This document shows positions 9,591-18,607 of a stretch of 64,000 nucleotides of DNA, piece by piece. Each line of letters begins with the position of its first letter. Within the stretch, counting starts at the first letter, position 1. The notes under the pieces were generated by a model, which was not told where the DNA came from, did no database searches, and saw only the letters and a program-made list of their open reading frames with translations. Where the stretch lies: NCBI RefSeq assembly GCF_007625155.1, contig NZ_VMNK01000019.1:41172-105171 (forward strand), written 5' to 3'. This DNA is from Denitromonas halophila (GTDB lineage: Bacteria; Pseudomonadota; Gammaproteobacteria; Burkholderiales; Rhodocyclaceae). The translations under genes and the position numbers were made by a program.

Positions 9591-10373
9591 ATGTTACGCG
9601 TCATCACTATCAACCTCAACGGCATCCGATCGGCAGAACGTAAGGGCTTTTTTGCCTGGATGTCGAATCAGAACGCCGACATCGTCTGCCTGCAAGAGCT
9701 CAAGGCCCAGCGCCCGGACCTCTCCGAGGAGATGCTCGCCCCGCCGGGCTACCACGGATTTTTCCACTGCGCCGACAAACGCGGCTACAGCGGCGTCGGG
9801 ATCTACAGCCGACGCGCACCCGACCGGGTGATCGAAGGCCTGGGCAACGCCGAATTCGATGCCGAAGGCCGCTACCTTCAGGCCGACTTCGGCACGCTGT
9901 CGGTGGTCTCGCTCTACCTGCCCTCTGGCTCCAGCTCGGAAGAACGGCAGGCCGCCAAGTACCGCTTCATGGACATCTTTATGCCGCACATGGCCGAGCT
10001 GATCGCCAGCGGCCGCGAGGTGATCATCTGCGGTGACTGGAACATCGCCCACCGCGAGGCCGACCTCACCAACTGGAAGTCCAACAAGAAGAATTCCGGC
10101 TTCCTGCCCGAAGAGCGCGCCTGGCTGACCCGCCTGTTTGACGAAGTGGGCTGGGTCGATGTATATCGCACCCTGCATCCGGACGCGACCGACGCATGCT
10201 ATACGTGGTGGTCCAACCGCGGTCAGGCCTGGGCCAAGAACGTGGGCTGGCGACTGGACTACCAGATCGCCACGCCGGGCATCGCGCTCACCGCCAGGGC
10301 CACGTCGGTCTACAAGGACGAACGTTTCAGCGACCACGCGCCACTGACCGTCGACTACGACATCAGCCTGTGA
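9591..10373 (+). CDS. xthA: Exodeoxyribonuclease III
   Basis: A 260-residue member of the exonuclease-endonuclease-phosphatase family, acting as AP endonuclease and 3'-5' exonuclease in base-excision repair. Visible active-site segments are NLNGIRSA at the N-terminus, CLQELKAQ (metal-binding Glu), GDWNIAH (catalytic Asp/Asn) and [10 protein letters not shown] at the C-terminus (Asp-His pair). The length fits the XthA family. It is divergent from pyrE, so both promoters must lie in or very close to the short shared gap. Confidence 0.95.
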   Translation: MLRVITINLNGIRSAERKGFFAWMSNQNADIVCLQELKAQRPDLSEEMLAPPGYHGFFHCADKRGYSGVGIYSRRAPDRVIEGLGNAEFDAEGRYLQADFGTLSVVSLYLPSGSSSEERQAAKYRFMDIFMPHMAELIASGREVIICGDWNIAHREADLTNWKSNKKNSGFLPEERAWLTRLFDEVGWVDVYRTLHPDATDACYTWWSNRGQAWAKNVGWRLDYQIATPGIALTARATSVYKDERFSDHAPLTVDYDISL

Positions 10374-10523
10374 CCGGCAAGCGCCGAAAGGCCGGCCATC
10401 ACGGCCGTCCGGCAAGTGACAACGTCATTTTCACTCGGACATTTTCAGTTCATCCGGCAAAAACCTGCGTAAATCAGGCGAGTGCGCGATAATGGTGGCT
10501 CAGCCATGGGGGGCACTGACCGA

Positions 10524-11786
10524 ATGAAATGCGTAGATGATTTCCGCCTGCGACTGGGCAAGCACGAGCTCGTGCCCATTATGGTAGGTGGCATGGGGGT
10601 GGATATTTCCGCCGCCGAACTATCCCTTGAAGCCGCGCGCCTGGGCGGTGTCGGGCATATTTCCGATGCCATGGTGCCGACGGTGTCTGACCGCCGCTTC
10701 AAGACCAAGTACGTCAAGGACAAACTCCAGCAGTACAAATTCAACGTCGCGAACTCCGACAAATCCGTCGTGCAGTTCAACATGGACATGCTCGCCGAGG
10801 CGACCGCTCGCCACGTCAGCGCCACCATGGAGGCCAAACGCGGCCCGGGGCTGATCTTCATCAACTGCATGGAAAAGCTGACCATGAACGCGCCCAGGGA
10901 AACCCTGCGCGTTCGTCTGCGGGCCGCCATGGATGCCGGCATCGAGGGCATCACCCTGGCCGCCGGTCTGCACCTGGGCTCTTTCGCCCTGATCGAAGAT
11001 CACCCGCGCTTCCGCGATGTGCATCTGGGCATCATCGTGTCGTCGCTGCGCGCGCTGCAGTTGTTTCTCAAAAAGAGTGCCCGCACCGGTCGCCTGCCCG
11101 ATTACGTGGTGGTCGAAGGCCCGCTGGCTGGCGGTCACCTCGGCTTTGGCATGGACTGGGCGGAGTACGACCTGGCCACCATCACCAACGAGATCCAGGC
11201 CTGGCTGAAAGCCGAACAGCTCGAGATTCCGGTGATTCCGGCCGGCGGCATCTTCACTGGCACCGACGCGGTGAACTTCCTCGAAGCCGGCGCCGCCGCG
11301 GTTCAGGTGGCCACGCGCTTCACCGTCACGCACGAATGCGGCCTGCCAGAAGACGTGCAACAGCACTACCTGACGGCCGAAGAAGACGGTATCGAGGTGA
11401 ATCAGATCTCGCCCACCGGCTATCCGATGCGCATGCTCAAGAGCAGCCCGGCGATCGGCGACGGCATCCGCCCGAACTGCGAAGCCTACGGCTACCTGCT
11501 CGACGCCAAGGGCAACTGCCAGTACATCGAAGCCTACAACCGCGAAGTGGCATTGCACCCCGGCGCCAAGCGCGTCAAGGTGATGGACAAGACCTGTCTG
11601 TGCACCCACATGCGCAACTTCGAGTGCTGGACCTGCGGGCACTATACCTATCGCCTGAAAGACACCACGCGTCAGAACGAGGACGGCAGCTATCAGCTAC
11701 TCACTGCCGAGCATGTGTTCCAGGACTACCAGTTCAGCAAGGACAACAAGATTGCCCTGCCCGAGCTGATCTCCTCCACCGCCTGA
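10524..11786 (+). CDS. Nitronate monooxygenase-family FMN enzyme with Cys-rich tail
   Basis: A protein of about 420 residues with a TIM-barrel NMO/2-nitropropane dioxygenase fold. PIMVGGMGVDIS forms the first strand, AGGIFTGTDAV and GAAAVQVATRF the FMN phosphate-binding region, and EGPLAGGHLGF contains the expected active-site His. A C-terminal extension carries C358, C360, C368 and C371 with nearby His, which could bind a metal or cluster and is not part of the minimal NMO fold. The start may be this ATG or the ATG at 10506 (GGTGG eight bases upstream); conservation-like content starts at 10524. The physiological substrate is unknown. It converges on ribA. Confidence 0.85.
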   Translation: MKCVDDFRLRLGKHELVPIMVGGMGVDISAAELSLEAARLGGVGHISDAMVPTVSDRRFKTKYVKDKLQQYKFNVANSDKSVVQFNMDMLAEATARHVSATMEAKRGPGLIFINCMEKLTMNAPRETLRVRLRAAMDAGIEGITLAAGLHLGSFALIEDHPRFRDVHLGIIVSSLRALQLFLKKSARTGRLPDYVVVEGPLAGGHLGFGMDWAEYDLATITNEIQAWLKAEQLEIPVIPAGGIFTGTDAVNFLEAGAAAVQVATRFTVTHECGLPEDVQQHYLTAEEDGIEVNQISPTGYPMRMLKSSPAIGDGIRPNCEAYGYLLDAKGNCQYIEAYNREVALHPGAKRVKVMDKTCLCTHMRNFECWTCGHYTYRLKDTTRQNEDGSYQLLTAEHVFQDYQFSKDNKIALPELISSTA

Positions 11787-11798
11787 GCGCTCAGGCGG
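11779..11798. terminator. Bidirectional hairpin between two convergent genes
   Basis: A perfect 20-bp inverted repeat (CCGCCTGA, GCGC, TCAGGCGG) spans the stop codon of the nitronate monooxygenase gene and ends seven bases inside the 3' end of ribA. It is followed by TTT on the + strand. Its position between two gene ends makes a shared terminator the simplest reading; the T tract is short. Confidence 0.6.
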
Positions 11799-12450
11799 TT
11801 TCCCGCTCGGGCGCCGACGCCCCACCATCTGCTTTACGGTGGGGCGCGCGGTAGGCCACGGCGGGCTTCATCAGATGTCCCAGCTTGTTGGCCTTGGTAT
11901 CGAGATAGTCGGTGTTGTGCGGATTGCGCCCAACCTGCAGCGGCACCCGCTCGACCACCATCAAGCCATGCTGACGCATGCTCTCCAGCTTGCGCGGGTT
12001 GTTGGTCATCAAACGCAGTGACTTCACACCCAGGTGCGCCAACATCGGCTGACAGATGCCGAAGTCGCGCATGTCTGCCGGGAAGCCGAGTTGCTCGTTG
12101 GCCTCGACCGTATCAGCCCCTTCGTCCTGCAGCTTGTAGGCGCGAATCTTGTTGAGCAGGCCAATGCCGCGGCCTTCCTGGCGCAGGTACAGAATCAGCC
12201 CCCGCCCCTCGGCCACGATCTGGCGCATCGCCGCTTCAAGTTGGTAGCCGCAGTCGCAGCGCTCGCTGAACAGGCTGTCGCCGGTCAGGCACTCGGAATG
12301 GATGCGCGCCAGCACCGGCGTGCCGTCCGCGATATCACCATGGGTGATGGCCAGATGCTCGATCCCGGTGTCGGTATCCTCGAAGCCATGCAGCGTAAAG
12401 ACGCCGAAACGGTTGGGCAGCTTGCAGGCTTCGACAAAACGAAGGGTCAT
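11791..12450 (-). CDS. ribA: GTP cyclohydrolase II
   Basis: A 219-residue stand-alone RibA that opens GTP to 2,5-diamino-6-ribosylamino-pyrimidinone phosphate, the first committed riboflavin step. The zinc site is [15 protein letters not shown], the catalytic and GTP-binding segments are [15 protein letters not shown] and TNNPRKL, and the length fits a monofunctional RibA. A strong AGGAG lies eight bases before the ATG. It lies downstream of the uracil/xanthine permease gene on the same strand with a gap of about 116 bp, in which I do not see an FMN riboswitch. Confidence 0.95.
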   Translation of the reverse strand: MTLRFVEACKLPNRFGVFTLHGFEDTDTGIEHLAITHGDIADGTPVLARIHSECLTGDSLFSERCDCGYQLEAAMRQIVAEGRGLILYLRQEGRGIGLLNKIRAYKLQDEGADTVEANEQLGFPADMRDFGICQPMLAHLGVKSLRLMTNNPRKLESMRQHGLMVVERVPLQVGRNPHNTDYLDTKANKLGHLMKPAVAYRAPHRKADGGASAPERETA

Positions 12451-12566
12451 TCAATGCTCTCCTAGCGGGGGCGTTTTTGTTGTCTCGCCACCGGAGCGGT
12501 CGAGGATCGCGAGCGCCATGTCGCGACCTGGCTTACAGATGACAGTATCGCTGCCCTCTCGTTCAT

Positions 12567-13811
12567 TCAAGCGCTGCGGCGCTCGGGCAGCAGCAGATGC
12601 AGGCCGATCGCCGCCACGCCGCACAGGCTCACGCCTTGCAGGCTGAAGCCATCGAGGTTCACCGCCAGCCCGCCGATGCCGCACACCAGCACGGTCGACA
12701 CGATGACCAGATTGCGCGGCTCGTCCATGTTCACCCGCGCCGCGATCAGCGTCTTCAAGCCGATGCTGGCCACCGAGCCGAACAGCAGCATCATGATGCC
12801 GCCCATCACCGGCACCGGCACCGACTGCAAGATGGCGTTGAACTTGCCGAAGAAGGCCATGAAGATGGCCAACACCGCGGCCCAGGTCATCACCGCCGGG
12901 TTGAAGTTGCGCGTCAGCGTGACCGCTCCGGTCACTTCCGAATACGTGGTCACCGGCGGGCCGCCGATCAGGCCGGCAAACAGCACTGCCAGGCCGTCGC
13001 CGGCGAGCGTGCGATGCAGGCCGGGCTTCTCGGTATAATCCTTGCCGGTGATGCCGCCGATAGCGACCACGTCGCCCACATGCTCGATGGCCGGGGCCAG
13101 CGCCACCGGCAGCATGAACAGCACCGCCGCCCACTCAAAGCTCGGCGTCACAAAGACGGGCAGGGCAAACCACGGCGCGTCGGCGATCTTGCTCAGATCG
13201 ACCAACCCGAGCATCACGCTCAGGATGTAGCCGACCAGCACGCCGGCCAGAATCGGCACCAGACGCAGGAAGCCGCGCGCAAAAATCGACACCACCACCG
13301 TGGTCAGCAGTGAGGCCGTCGCCACCACCATCGCCGTCGCGTAGGGCACCAGCTCGATCTTGCCATCGCCGCTCTTGCCCATCGCCATGTTCACCGCCAC
13401 CGCGGCCAGTGACAGACCGATGATCATGATGATCGGCCCGATCACCACCGGCGGCATGAAGCGATGCACGATCTCGGCACCGTGCTTGCGCACCAGCGCG
13501 GCAAACACGAAATACACCAGGCTCACGCAGGCCAGCGCGCCCATGGTGGCCGACACACCCCAGGTTTGGGTGGCGTAGATGATCGGCGCGATGAAGGCGA
13601 AGCTGGAACCCAGGAAAATCGGCACCTGCCGGCCGGTCACCGCCTGAAACAGCAGCGTACCCACGCCCGCGCCCAGCAGCGCCAGGCTGGGGTTGAGGCC
13701 GGTGAGCAAGGGCACCAGCACCAGCGCGCCAAAGGCCACGAACAAAATCTGCGCACCCGCAATAGCCTGGCGCCAGAGGGGGTCCCGGCTCTCGCCAATC
13801 GGATTTTCCAT
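12567..13811 (-). CDS. Uracil/xanthine permease, NCS2 family
   Basis: A 414-residue inner-membrane nucleobase:cation symporter with about 12-14 hydrophobic segments. The family signatures are FLGSSFAFIAP in TM3 and the EHVGD motif carrying the substrate-contact Glu, followed by GGPPVTTYSEVTGA in the TM10 region. These are features of UraA/uracil permeases. The ATG at 13811 (MENPIGESRD) was preferred over the upstream in-frame start. Substrate preference for uracil over xanthine is likely but not proven by sequence. Confidence 0.9.
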   Translation of the reverse strand: MENPIGESRDPLWRQAIAGAQILFVAFGALVLVPLLTGLNPSLALLGAGVGTLLFQAVTGRQVPIFLGSSFAFIAPIIYATQTWGVSATMGALACVSLVYFVFAALVRKHGAEIVHRFMPPVVIGPIIMIIGLSLAAVAVNMAMGKSGDGKIELVPYATAMVVATASLLTTVVVSIFARGFLRLVPILAGVLVGYILSVMLGLVDLSKIADAPWFALPVFVTPSFEWAAVLFMLPVALAPAIEHVGDVVAIGGITGKDYTEKPGLHRTLAGDGLAVLFAGLIGGPPVTTYSEVTGAVTLTRNFNPAVMTWAAVLAIFMAFFGKFNAILQSVPVPVMGGIMMLLFGSVASIGLKTLIAARVNMDEPRNLVIVSTVLVCGIGGLAVNLDGFSLQGVSLCGVAAIGLHLLLPERRSA

Positions 13812-13957
13812 GGGAGCAACGACCTCCAAGTACTTTGGCGCCACATTGGGCCTTTGATAAACAATACCTCGCATTCTACCTACAGCGGCAGACCCCTTTT
13901 GGGTTTATGCGGCGGCGAAAGCATGCACATCTTTCATTGGGGATGAGTTTTACATCA

Positions 13958-13987
13958 CGACATAAAATGTCTTGACATCTTATGTCG
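13958..13987. promoter_or_regulatory. Tandem palindromic operator overlapping the -35 box of the pspA operon
   Basis: Two 13-bp palindromes of the form GACAT-N3-ATGTC lie at 13959-13971 and 13974-13986, separated by two bases. Together they make a 30-base dyad (14-bp arms, one mismatch). The second copy overlaps the TTGACA -35 box, so a bound protein would block RNA polymerase. The RHH-like protein encoded at 15198 is the obvious candidate ligand; that link is inference. Confidence 0.7.
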
Positions 13988-14000
13988 CTGCGCCTAGGCT
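13972..14000 (+). promoter_or_regulatory. Sigma70-type promoter of the DUF2170-PspA operon
   Basis: A perfect TTGACA hexamer at 13972-13977 is followed by a 17-base spacer and TAGGCT at 13995-14000 (three of six -10 consensus bases). The predicted transcript would start near 14007, about 36 bases before the first gene. The weak -10 fits a regulated promoter. Confidence 0.6.
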
Positions 14001-14042
14001 GACGGCACTTATCCCGCGTTCATATCCGGTCAAGGAGCGTCA

Positions 14043-14459
14043 ATGAAAACGCTGCAGCAGCAACTCCGAGGGATCGACCACGTCATTTCCTCCACACTTG
14101 GCGGCCTGGCCGTTCAACTCCAGCCCATTCCCGGCGAGGTGCCCGTCATTCAGGTCAGCATCGCGGAGCGGGATGAGCTGCCGATCTTCATCACCTGCTC
14201 CGACGCCCAGATTCTCTGCATGTGCTTCCTTTGGACCGAAGCCGAGATCCGCCCGGAGGGCCGCACCCGACTTCTGGAGACCCTGTTGGACCTGAATCCA
14301 TCGGTCCCCTTGTCATCCTTTGGCAGAGTCGGCGATCGCTTCGTCCTCTTCGGCGCGCTATCGAGGGACTCGCGCGTCGAAGACATCGCGGCCGATGTCG
14401 CGGCACTGAGCGACAACGCACTCGACGCGCTGGATGCCCTTTCAGAATTCTTGAATTGA
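14043..14459 (+). CDS. DUF2170 (YjfI-like) protein
   Basis: A 138-residue cytoplasmic protein resembling the DUF2170/YjfI family, whose genes typically sit next to a PspA homologue (YjfJ). Recognisable features are the N-terminal LRGIDHVISSTLGGL, the central TCSDAQILCMCFLWTEAEI and the acidic C-terminal helix DNALDALDALSEFLN. The molecular function of the family is not known; a structural or adaptor role for PspA is plausible. AAGGAG five bases before the ATG sets the start. It is the first gene of the nine-gene block and lies 13 bases before pspA. Confidence 0.82.
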   Translation: MKTLQQQLRGIDHVISSTLGGLAVQLQPIPGEVPVIQVSIAERDELPIFITCSDAQILCMCFLWTEAEIRPEGRTRLLETLLDLNPSVPLSSFGRVGDRFVLFGALSRDSRVEDIAADVAALSDNALDALDALSEFLN

Positions 14460-14472
14460 CAGGAGACAGAAC

Positions 14473-15201
14473 ATGTCCGTGATCAAAAAACTGGTAAGCC
14501 TGCTGCGTGGCTCGGTCAGGGAAATCGGCGAAAGTGTGGTCGATGCCAATGCAACGCGAATCTACGAACAAGAGATTCTGGACGCCAAGAGCAGCATCGA
14601 TCAGGCCAAGCGCGAGCTGGCCGGCGTCATGGCCAAGGAAATCCAGACAGCTCGCGCGATGGAGCGCTTGCAGGCCGAGATCCTGCGTTACGAATCACTG
14701 GCCGTGGAGGCGTTGAACAAGGGTCAAGAATCGCTGGCCGAGGAAGTGGCCGGAAAGGTCGCCGAACTTGATCAGGAGCATACCGAGCAAACCAACGCGC
14801 ACGCAGCCTTTGCCGTTCAGGTTGGCAAGCTGAAGGCGCTGATCAAGAACGCCGAGGCCAAGATCCGCGAGCACGAGCGCGAAATTTCAGTCGCCCGCAC
14901 CACCGAAAGCGTCTATCGCGCGACCAGTTCGATTTCCGACAATATCGCCAGCACCGGCTCTCGCCTGAGCACTGCGCGCGAGTCGCTCGAGCGCATCAAG
15001 AAGCGCCACGAGGATCTCGCCGACCGCATGACAGCGGCCGACAGTCTGGACAAGGAGTTCGGACACCGCGCGCTGGAAGAAAAGCTCAACGCCGCCGGCA
15101 TCGGCGATAACGCCGACCGCCAACGCAAGATCATGGCACGCATCCGCACACGCGCCGAAGGCGGGACAACGCCACGGGCTGGAGATGAACCCGCAGCATG
15201 A
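14473..15201 (+). CDS. PspA/IM30 family protein
   Basis: A 242-residue, almost entirely helical protein of the PspA/IM30/ESCRT-III-like family. The N-terminal amphipathic segment is followed by helices with the family signature around residues 25-60 and a long coiled-coil hairpin to about residue 150. Relatives assemble into rods or rings on the cytoplasmic face of damaged inner membrane and protect the proton gradient. Compared with E. coli PspA it has an extra C-terminal stretch (RTRAEGGTTPRAGDEP). No PspB, PspC or PspF is adjacent; instead it sits between DUF2170 and an RHH protein, the arrangement of the YjfJ-type branch. AGGAG lies seven bases before the ATG. Its stop overlaps the next start by four bases. 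Confidence 0.9.
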   Translation: MSVIKKLVSLLRGSVREIGESVVDANATRIYEQEILDAKSSIDQAKRELAGVMAKEIQTARAMERLQAEILRYESLAVEALNKGQESLAEEVAGKVAELDQEHTEQTNAHAAFAVQVGKLKALIKNAEAKIREHEREISVARTTESVYRATSSISDNIASTGSRLSTARESLERIKKRHEDLADRMTAADSLDKEFGHRALEEKLNAAGIGDNADRQRKIMARIRTRAEGGTTPRAGDEPAA

Positions 15202-15527
15202 ACGCGCCGCGCAAACCGACTCGCTGGCAAAGTTCGGATCAGGCCATTCGCGCCGTCCAGGTCGCGTTCGACGTGGAACAGGAAGTGCTGGAAGCGGTGC
15301 GTCGCTCCGCCTTCGAGCACAATCGTTCCACGTCGGACGAGATCCGCAATCTGCTGGGCCTGCCGATTTCCAGCCGACCCAAACGCCCCCGCCTCACCGT
15401 GTCGCTATCACCATCGGACTACGAGGAGCTGGGTGCGCGCTACGACCTGTCCGCCGACGACCGGTTGGGCATCAAGGAGCGCGTCACGTCGGAGTTGGTA
15501 ACGTTCGCACAAATGCATAAATCTTGA
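15198..15527 (+). CDS. Small protein with two ribbon-helix-helix-like segments, probable operon regulator
   Basis: A 109-residue basic protein. Residues about 18-53 read as strand (AVQVAFDV), helix, turn (NRST), helix (SDEIRNLLGL), the pattern of Arc/MetJ ribbon-helix-helix proteins. A second strand-helix-helix pattern (RLTVSLS, then PSDYEELGARYDLS and DRLGIKERVTSELV) fills residues about 65-105. A single chain could thus mimic an RHH dimer. It overlaps the pspA stop by four bases, so it is made with PspA. The tandem palindromes over the operon promoter are a fitting target. No domain was verified by search; a non-DNA-binding adaptor is the alternative. Confidence 0.65.
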   Translation: MNAPRKPTRWQSSDQAIRAVQVAFDVEQEVLEAVRRSAFEHNRSTSDEIRNLLGLPISSRPKRPRLTVSLSPSDYEELGARYDLSADDRLGIKERVTSELVTFAQMHKS

Positions 15528-15573
15528 TGCTATTGTCTTGCCCTGATTTCAATCGAGGAGTGTCACGCGCACC

Positions 15574-16191
15574 ATGATCGAGTTCCTGGATGCCGCAACC
15601 CGTTTCCCGACCGCGATCTTCACGGCGCTACTGTGCGTGGTGATCTTCTACTGGCTCCTGGCACTGGTCGGGCTGTTCGATCTCGACGCCGGCAGCCTGG
15701 ATGGCGGCATCGACGACATCGGCGTAGTGGCCAGCTACCTCGTGGCCTTTGGCCTCAATGGGGTGCCGTTTTCGATCGTCGTCAGTCTGATCATCCTGAT
15801 CTCCTGGACACTCAGCTGCCTCGCCGGTATGTGGGTTCTGCCATTGCTCCCAACGGCAACCCTGGGGGCACTCGCGGGCATCGGCACGCTCATCGTGAGC
15901 TTTGCGCTGTCACTACCCGTCACGGCATGGTTGCTCCGCCCCCTGCGGGGCTTGTTCGTCACGCACTCGGCACGCTCCAACGCCGCGCTGGTTGGAGAAC
16001 ACTGCAAGGTACTCAGCCAGACCGTTGACGCGCACTTTGGACGGGCCGAGGTCCACACCCGGGGCGCCAGCCTGAACATCAAGGTCTGGGCGGAGCAACC
16101 GAACACGCTGCACCGCGGCGCCACTGCCCGCATCGTCGACTACGACCCGGCCGGCGAGCGCTATCAGATCGTCGAAGACGCGAGCCACTGA
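15574..16191 (+). CDS. YqiJ-like inner-membrane protein with C-terminal OB-fold/NfeD-like domain
   Basis: A 205-residue protein with three or four hydrophobic segments: one near residues 12-35, one near 50-75 and two between 80 and 120. A soluble C-terminal beta-rich domain (about 130-200) ends in GATARIVDYDPAGERYQIVED, as in OB-fold/NfeD-like modules. Proteins of this type are paired with flotillins; E. coli yqiJ-yqiK is the standard example, and here too the flotillin gene follows directly. The partner role is therefore likely: membrane anchoring or scaffolding of flotillin. The 46-base gap after the RHH gene shows GAGGAG about 14 bases before the ATG. Confidence 0.82.
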   Translation: MIEFLDAATRFPTAIFTALLCVVIFYWLLALVGLFDLDAGSLDGGIDDIGVVASYLVAFGLNGVPFSIVVSLIILISWTLSCLAGMWVLPLLPTATLGALAGIGTLIVSFALSLPVTAWLLRPLRGLFVTHSARSNAALVGEHCKVLSQTVDAHFGRAEVHTRGASLNIKVWAEQPNTLHRGATARIVDYDPAGERYQIVEDASH

Positions 16192-16246
16192 GCGCGCCCG
16201 ACTCAAGCAACTTTCACCACAATCAAACGTTCAACAAGGGGATTTC

Positions 16247-18352
16247 ATGGAGCCGATCTATGTCGCCGTGGGCATTGTCGCCCTGCTGGTGCTGGTCTTG
16301 TTCGCACTGTTCGCCAAGTTCTACCGCAAGGTCGAGCAGGGCTATGCAATGATCGTCAATACCTTGCGCGCCGAACCCGATGTCACATTCACCGGCCGGA
16401 TGGTCTATCCGATCATCCACAAGGCCGAGTTGATGGATATCGCTCTCAAGACCATCGAGATCGACCGCACCGGGCATGAAGGCCTGATCTGCAAGGACAA
16501 CATCCGCGCCGACATCAAGGTGAAATTTTTCGTTCGGGTTAACAAGACCGCCGAAGACGTTCTGAAGGTTGCGCAGGGCATCGGCTGCGACCGCGCCTCC
16601 AACCATGAAACACTCGAAGAGCTCTTTTCCGCCAAGTTCTCCGAGGCGCTCAAGACCGTCGGCAAGGCCATGGACTTTGTCGATCTGTACCAGGCGCGCG
16701 ACCGTTTCCGTGACGAGATCATCCGTCAGATCGGCGATGACCTGTCGGGCTACGTCCTCGAAGACGCCGCGATCGACTACCTCGAACAAACCCCGCTCTC
16801 CAAGCTCGATCCGAACAACATCCTGGATGCGCAGGGCATCAAGAAGATCACCGAACTGACCGCGGTCGAACATGTCCGCACCAACGATCTGCGTCGCGAT
16901 GAAGAAATGCAGATCAAGAAGAAGGACGTCGAAACCCAGGAAACCCTGCTCGAACTGGTGCGCCAGCAGACCGACGCCGAGGCGCGTCAGCAGCGCGAGA
17001 TCGCCTCGGTCCGGGCGCGCGAGGAAGCCGAAACCGCCCGCATCCAGGCCGAGGAACGCGCCAAGGCCGAGCTCGCCCGCCTCGATGCCGAACAGGCCAT
17101 CACCGTTCAGCAGGAAAACGTTCTGCGTGAAAAGGAGGTTGCCGAGAACAACCGCAAGCGCGCGGTCGCCATCGAAGAGGAAAAGGTCACCCGAGCCCGC
17201 GATCTCGAGATCGTTGATCGCGAAAAGGAAGTCACGCTGCAGCGCATCGAGAAGGACAAGGCTGTCGAGGTGCAAAAGAAGGCCATTGCCGACGTGATCC
17301 GGGAACGCATCGTCGTCGAACGCACGGTCGCCGAGCAGGAAGAGGCGATCAAGGAACTGCGCGTGGTGGCCGAGGCCGACCGCACCAAGAAGTCGACGAT
17401 CATCATCGCCGAAGGATCGGCCGAAGAGAAGCTGGTGCTGGAGGTCAAGGCAGCCGAAGCACAGGAGCGCCGCGCGCACCACAAGGCGGCCGAAGAGCTG
17501 ACCCTGGCCGAGGCCAAGCTGAAAGTCGCGGAGAAAGACGCCGACGCAAAAAAACGCGAGGCCGAAGGCATGGAAGCGCTGGCGGCCGCGCCGGGTCTGG
17601 CCGAAGCCAGGGTCATGATGGTCAGTGCCGACGCCAAGGAGAAACAGGGCCTGGCCGATGCGAAGGTAAAGATTGCCGAAGCCGAAGCGGTAGAAAAGTA
17701 CGGCCTCGCAGAAGCGGTGGCGCTGCGCGCGCGCATGGACGCCGAAGCACAGGGCAAGGAAAAGCTTGGCCTGGCGGATGTCAATGTGCGCACCGCCGAT
17801 GCCGAAGCGACGGTGCTCACGGGCCAAGCGGAAGCCAAGGTCATCGGAGCGCGCTTCGAAGCCGAAGCCAAGGGTTTGCGCGAAAAGTTCGATGCCATGA
17901 GCGCCATGACCGCAGACACCCGCGCACACGAGGAATTCCGCATGCAGCTGGAAAATGCCCACATCGAAACGCTCAAGGCCATCGATGCGCAAACCGGCAT
18001 CGCCCGCGAGCAGGCGGAAGTCCTCGGCACCGCGCTGGCCAACGCCAAGATCGACATCGTCGGTGGCCAGGGCGACTACTTCGACCGCTTCGTCAATGCG
18101 CTGGCGATCGGCAAGGGGCTGGACGGCGCGATCGCCAAGAGCAATACCCTGCAGGTCGCACTCAAGGACCATCTGAGCGGTGAGCGCGACATGATCGGCG
18201 ATGTGCGCGATGTGGTCGGCGCACTCGGCGGCGCCTCGGGCGAGCTGCAGAATCTCAGCGTCGCCGCGCTGCTGACGCGGGTACTGCGCGACGGGGACGA
18301 GCAGCAGAAGGACGCGCTCAAATCGCTTCTGGACACATTCCGCAAGACTTGA
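16247..18352 (+). CDS. Flotillin (YqiK-like), SPFH domain protein
   Basis: A 701-residue flotillin. One N-terminal membrane helix (residues about 4-26) is followed by an SPFH/Band-7 domain (about 30-200), a very long Ala/Glu-rich coiled coil with repeated AEA patterns (about 215-580), and a C-terminal globular part (about 590-700). Flotillins form oligomeric membrane scaffolds associated with ordered lipid domains; YqiK is the E. coli relative. AAGGGG six bases before the ATG sets the start. The gene directly follows the YqiJ-like gene, and its stop is close to the next start. In this block it probably provides the membrane platform for PspA and the ATPase. Confidence 0.92.
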   Translation: MEPIYVAVGIVALLVLVLFALFAKFYRKVEQGYAMIVNTLRAEPDVTFTGRMVYPIIHKAELMDIALKTIEIDRTGHEGLICKDNIRADIKVKFFVRVNKTAEDVLKVAQGIGCDRASNHETLEELFSAKFSEALKTVGKAMDFVDLYQARDRFRDEIIRQIGDDLSGYVLEDAAIDYLEQTPLSKLDPNNILDAQGIKKITELTAVEHVRTNDLRRDEEMQIKKKDVETQETLLELVRQQTDAEARQQREIASVRAREEAETARIQAEERAKAELARLDAEQAITVQQENVLREKEVAENNRKRAVAIEEEKVTRARDLEIVDREKEVTLQRIEKDKAVEVQKKAIADVIRERIVVERTVAEQEEAIKELRVVAEADRTKKSTIIIAEGSAEEKLVLEVKAAEAQERRAHHKAAEELTLAEAKLKVAEKDADAKKREAEGMEALAAAPGLAEARVMMVSADAKEKQGLADAKVKIAEAEAVEKYGLAEAVALRARMDAEAQGKEKLGLADVNVRTADAEATVLTGQAEAKVIGARFEAEAKGLREKFDAMSAMTADTRAHEEFRMQLENAHIETLKAIDAQTGIAREQAEVLGTALANAKIDIVGGQGDYFDRFVNALAIGKGLDGAIAKSNTLQVALKDHLSGERDMIGDVRDVVGALGGASGELQNLSVAALLTRVLRDGDEQQKDALKSLLDTFRKT

Positions 18353-18363
18353 GGCGCATGAAC

Positions 18364-18603
18364 ATGCAAGAGAATCGAGACTATCTTGAGCTCGCTTTCC
18401 GCTCGATCGAATGCTTTTCCAACGACGGCAAGCTCGATGTCGGAGAACTGCAGAAACTCGTCGATATCGTTCTGCGCGATGGCCTCGTTGACGACAACGA
18501 GAAGCGCGTCCTGCGCAGCATTCTGCGTCGTCTGACGACCGCCGAGCTGACGCCGGAGATGCTTGCCCGGATCGAGTCCGTACGGACCCAAACCGGAATC
18601 TAG
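18364..18603 (+). CDS. TerB-like small acidic protein
   Basis: A 79-residue helical protein. The acidic loops DGKLDVGEL and DGLVDDNEK resemble the repeated D-G-x-(I/V)-x-x-x-E elements of TerB/TerB-like domains, which are found in stress and defence systems and are thought to bind metal or partner proteins. I chose the ATG at 18364 because GAGG is eight bases upstream; ATG 18358 is only three bases from it. It starts 11 bases after the flotillin stop. Too short for confident family placement without a profile search. Confidence 0.68.
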   Translation: MQENRDYLELAFRSIECFSNDGKLDVGELQKLVDIVLRDGLVDDNEKRVLRSILRRLTTAELTPEMLARIESVRTQTGI

Positions 18604-18607
18604 GCCG

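Noticed and set aside
12451..12566. Possible FMN riboswitch before ribA
   Set aside because: The gap is too short and lacks the conserved RFN stems; only a ribosome-binding site is visible.
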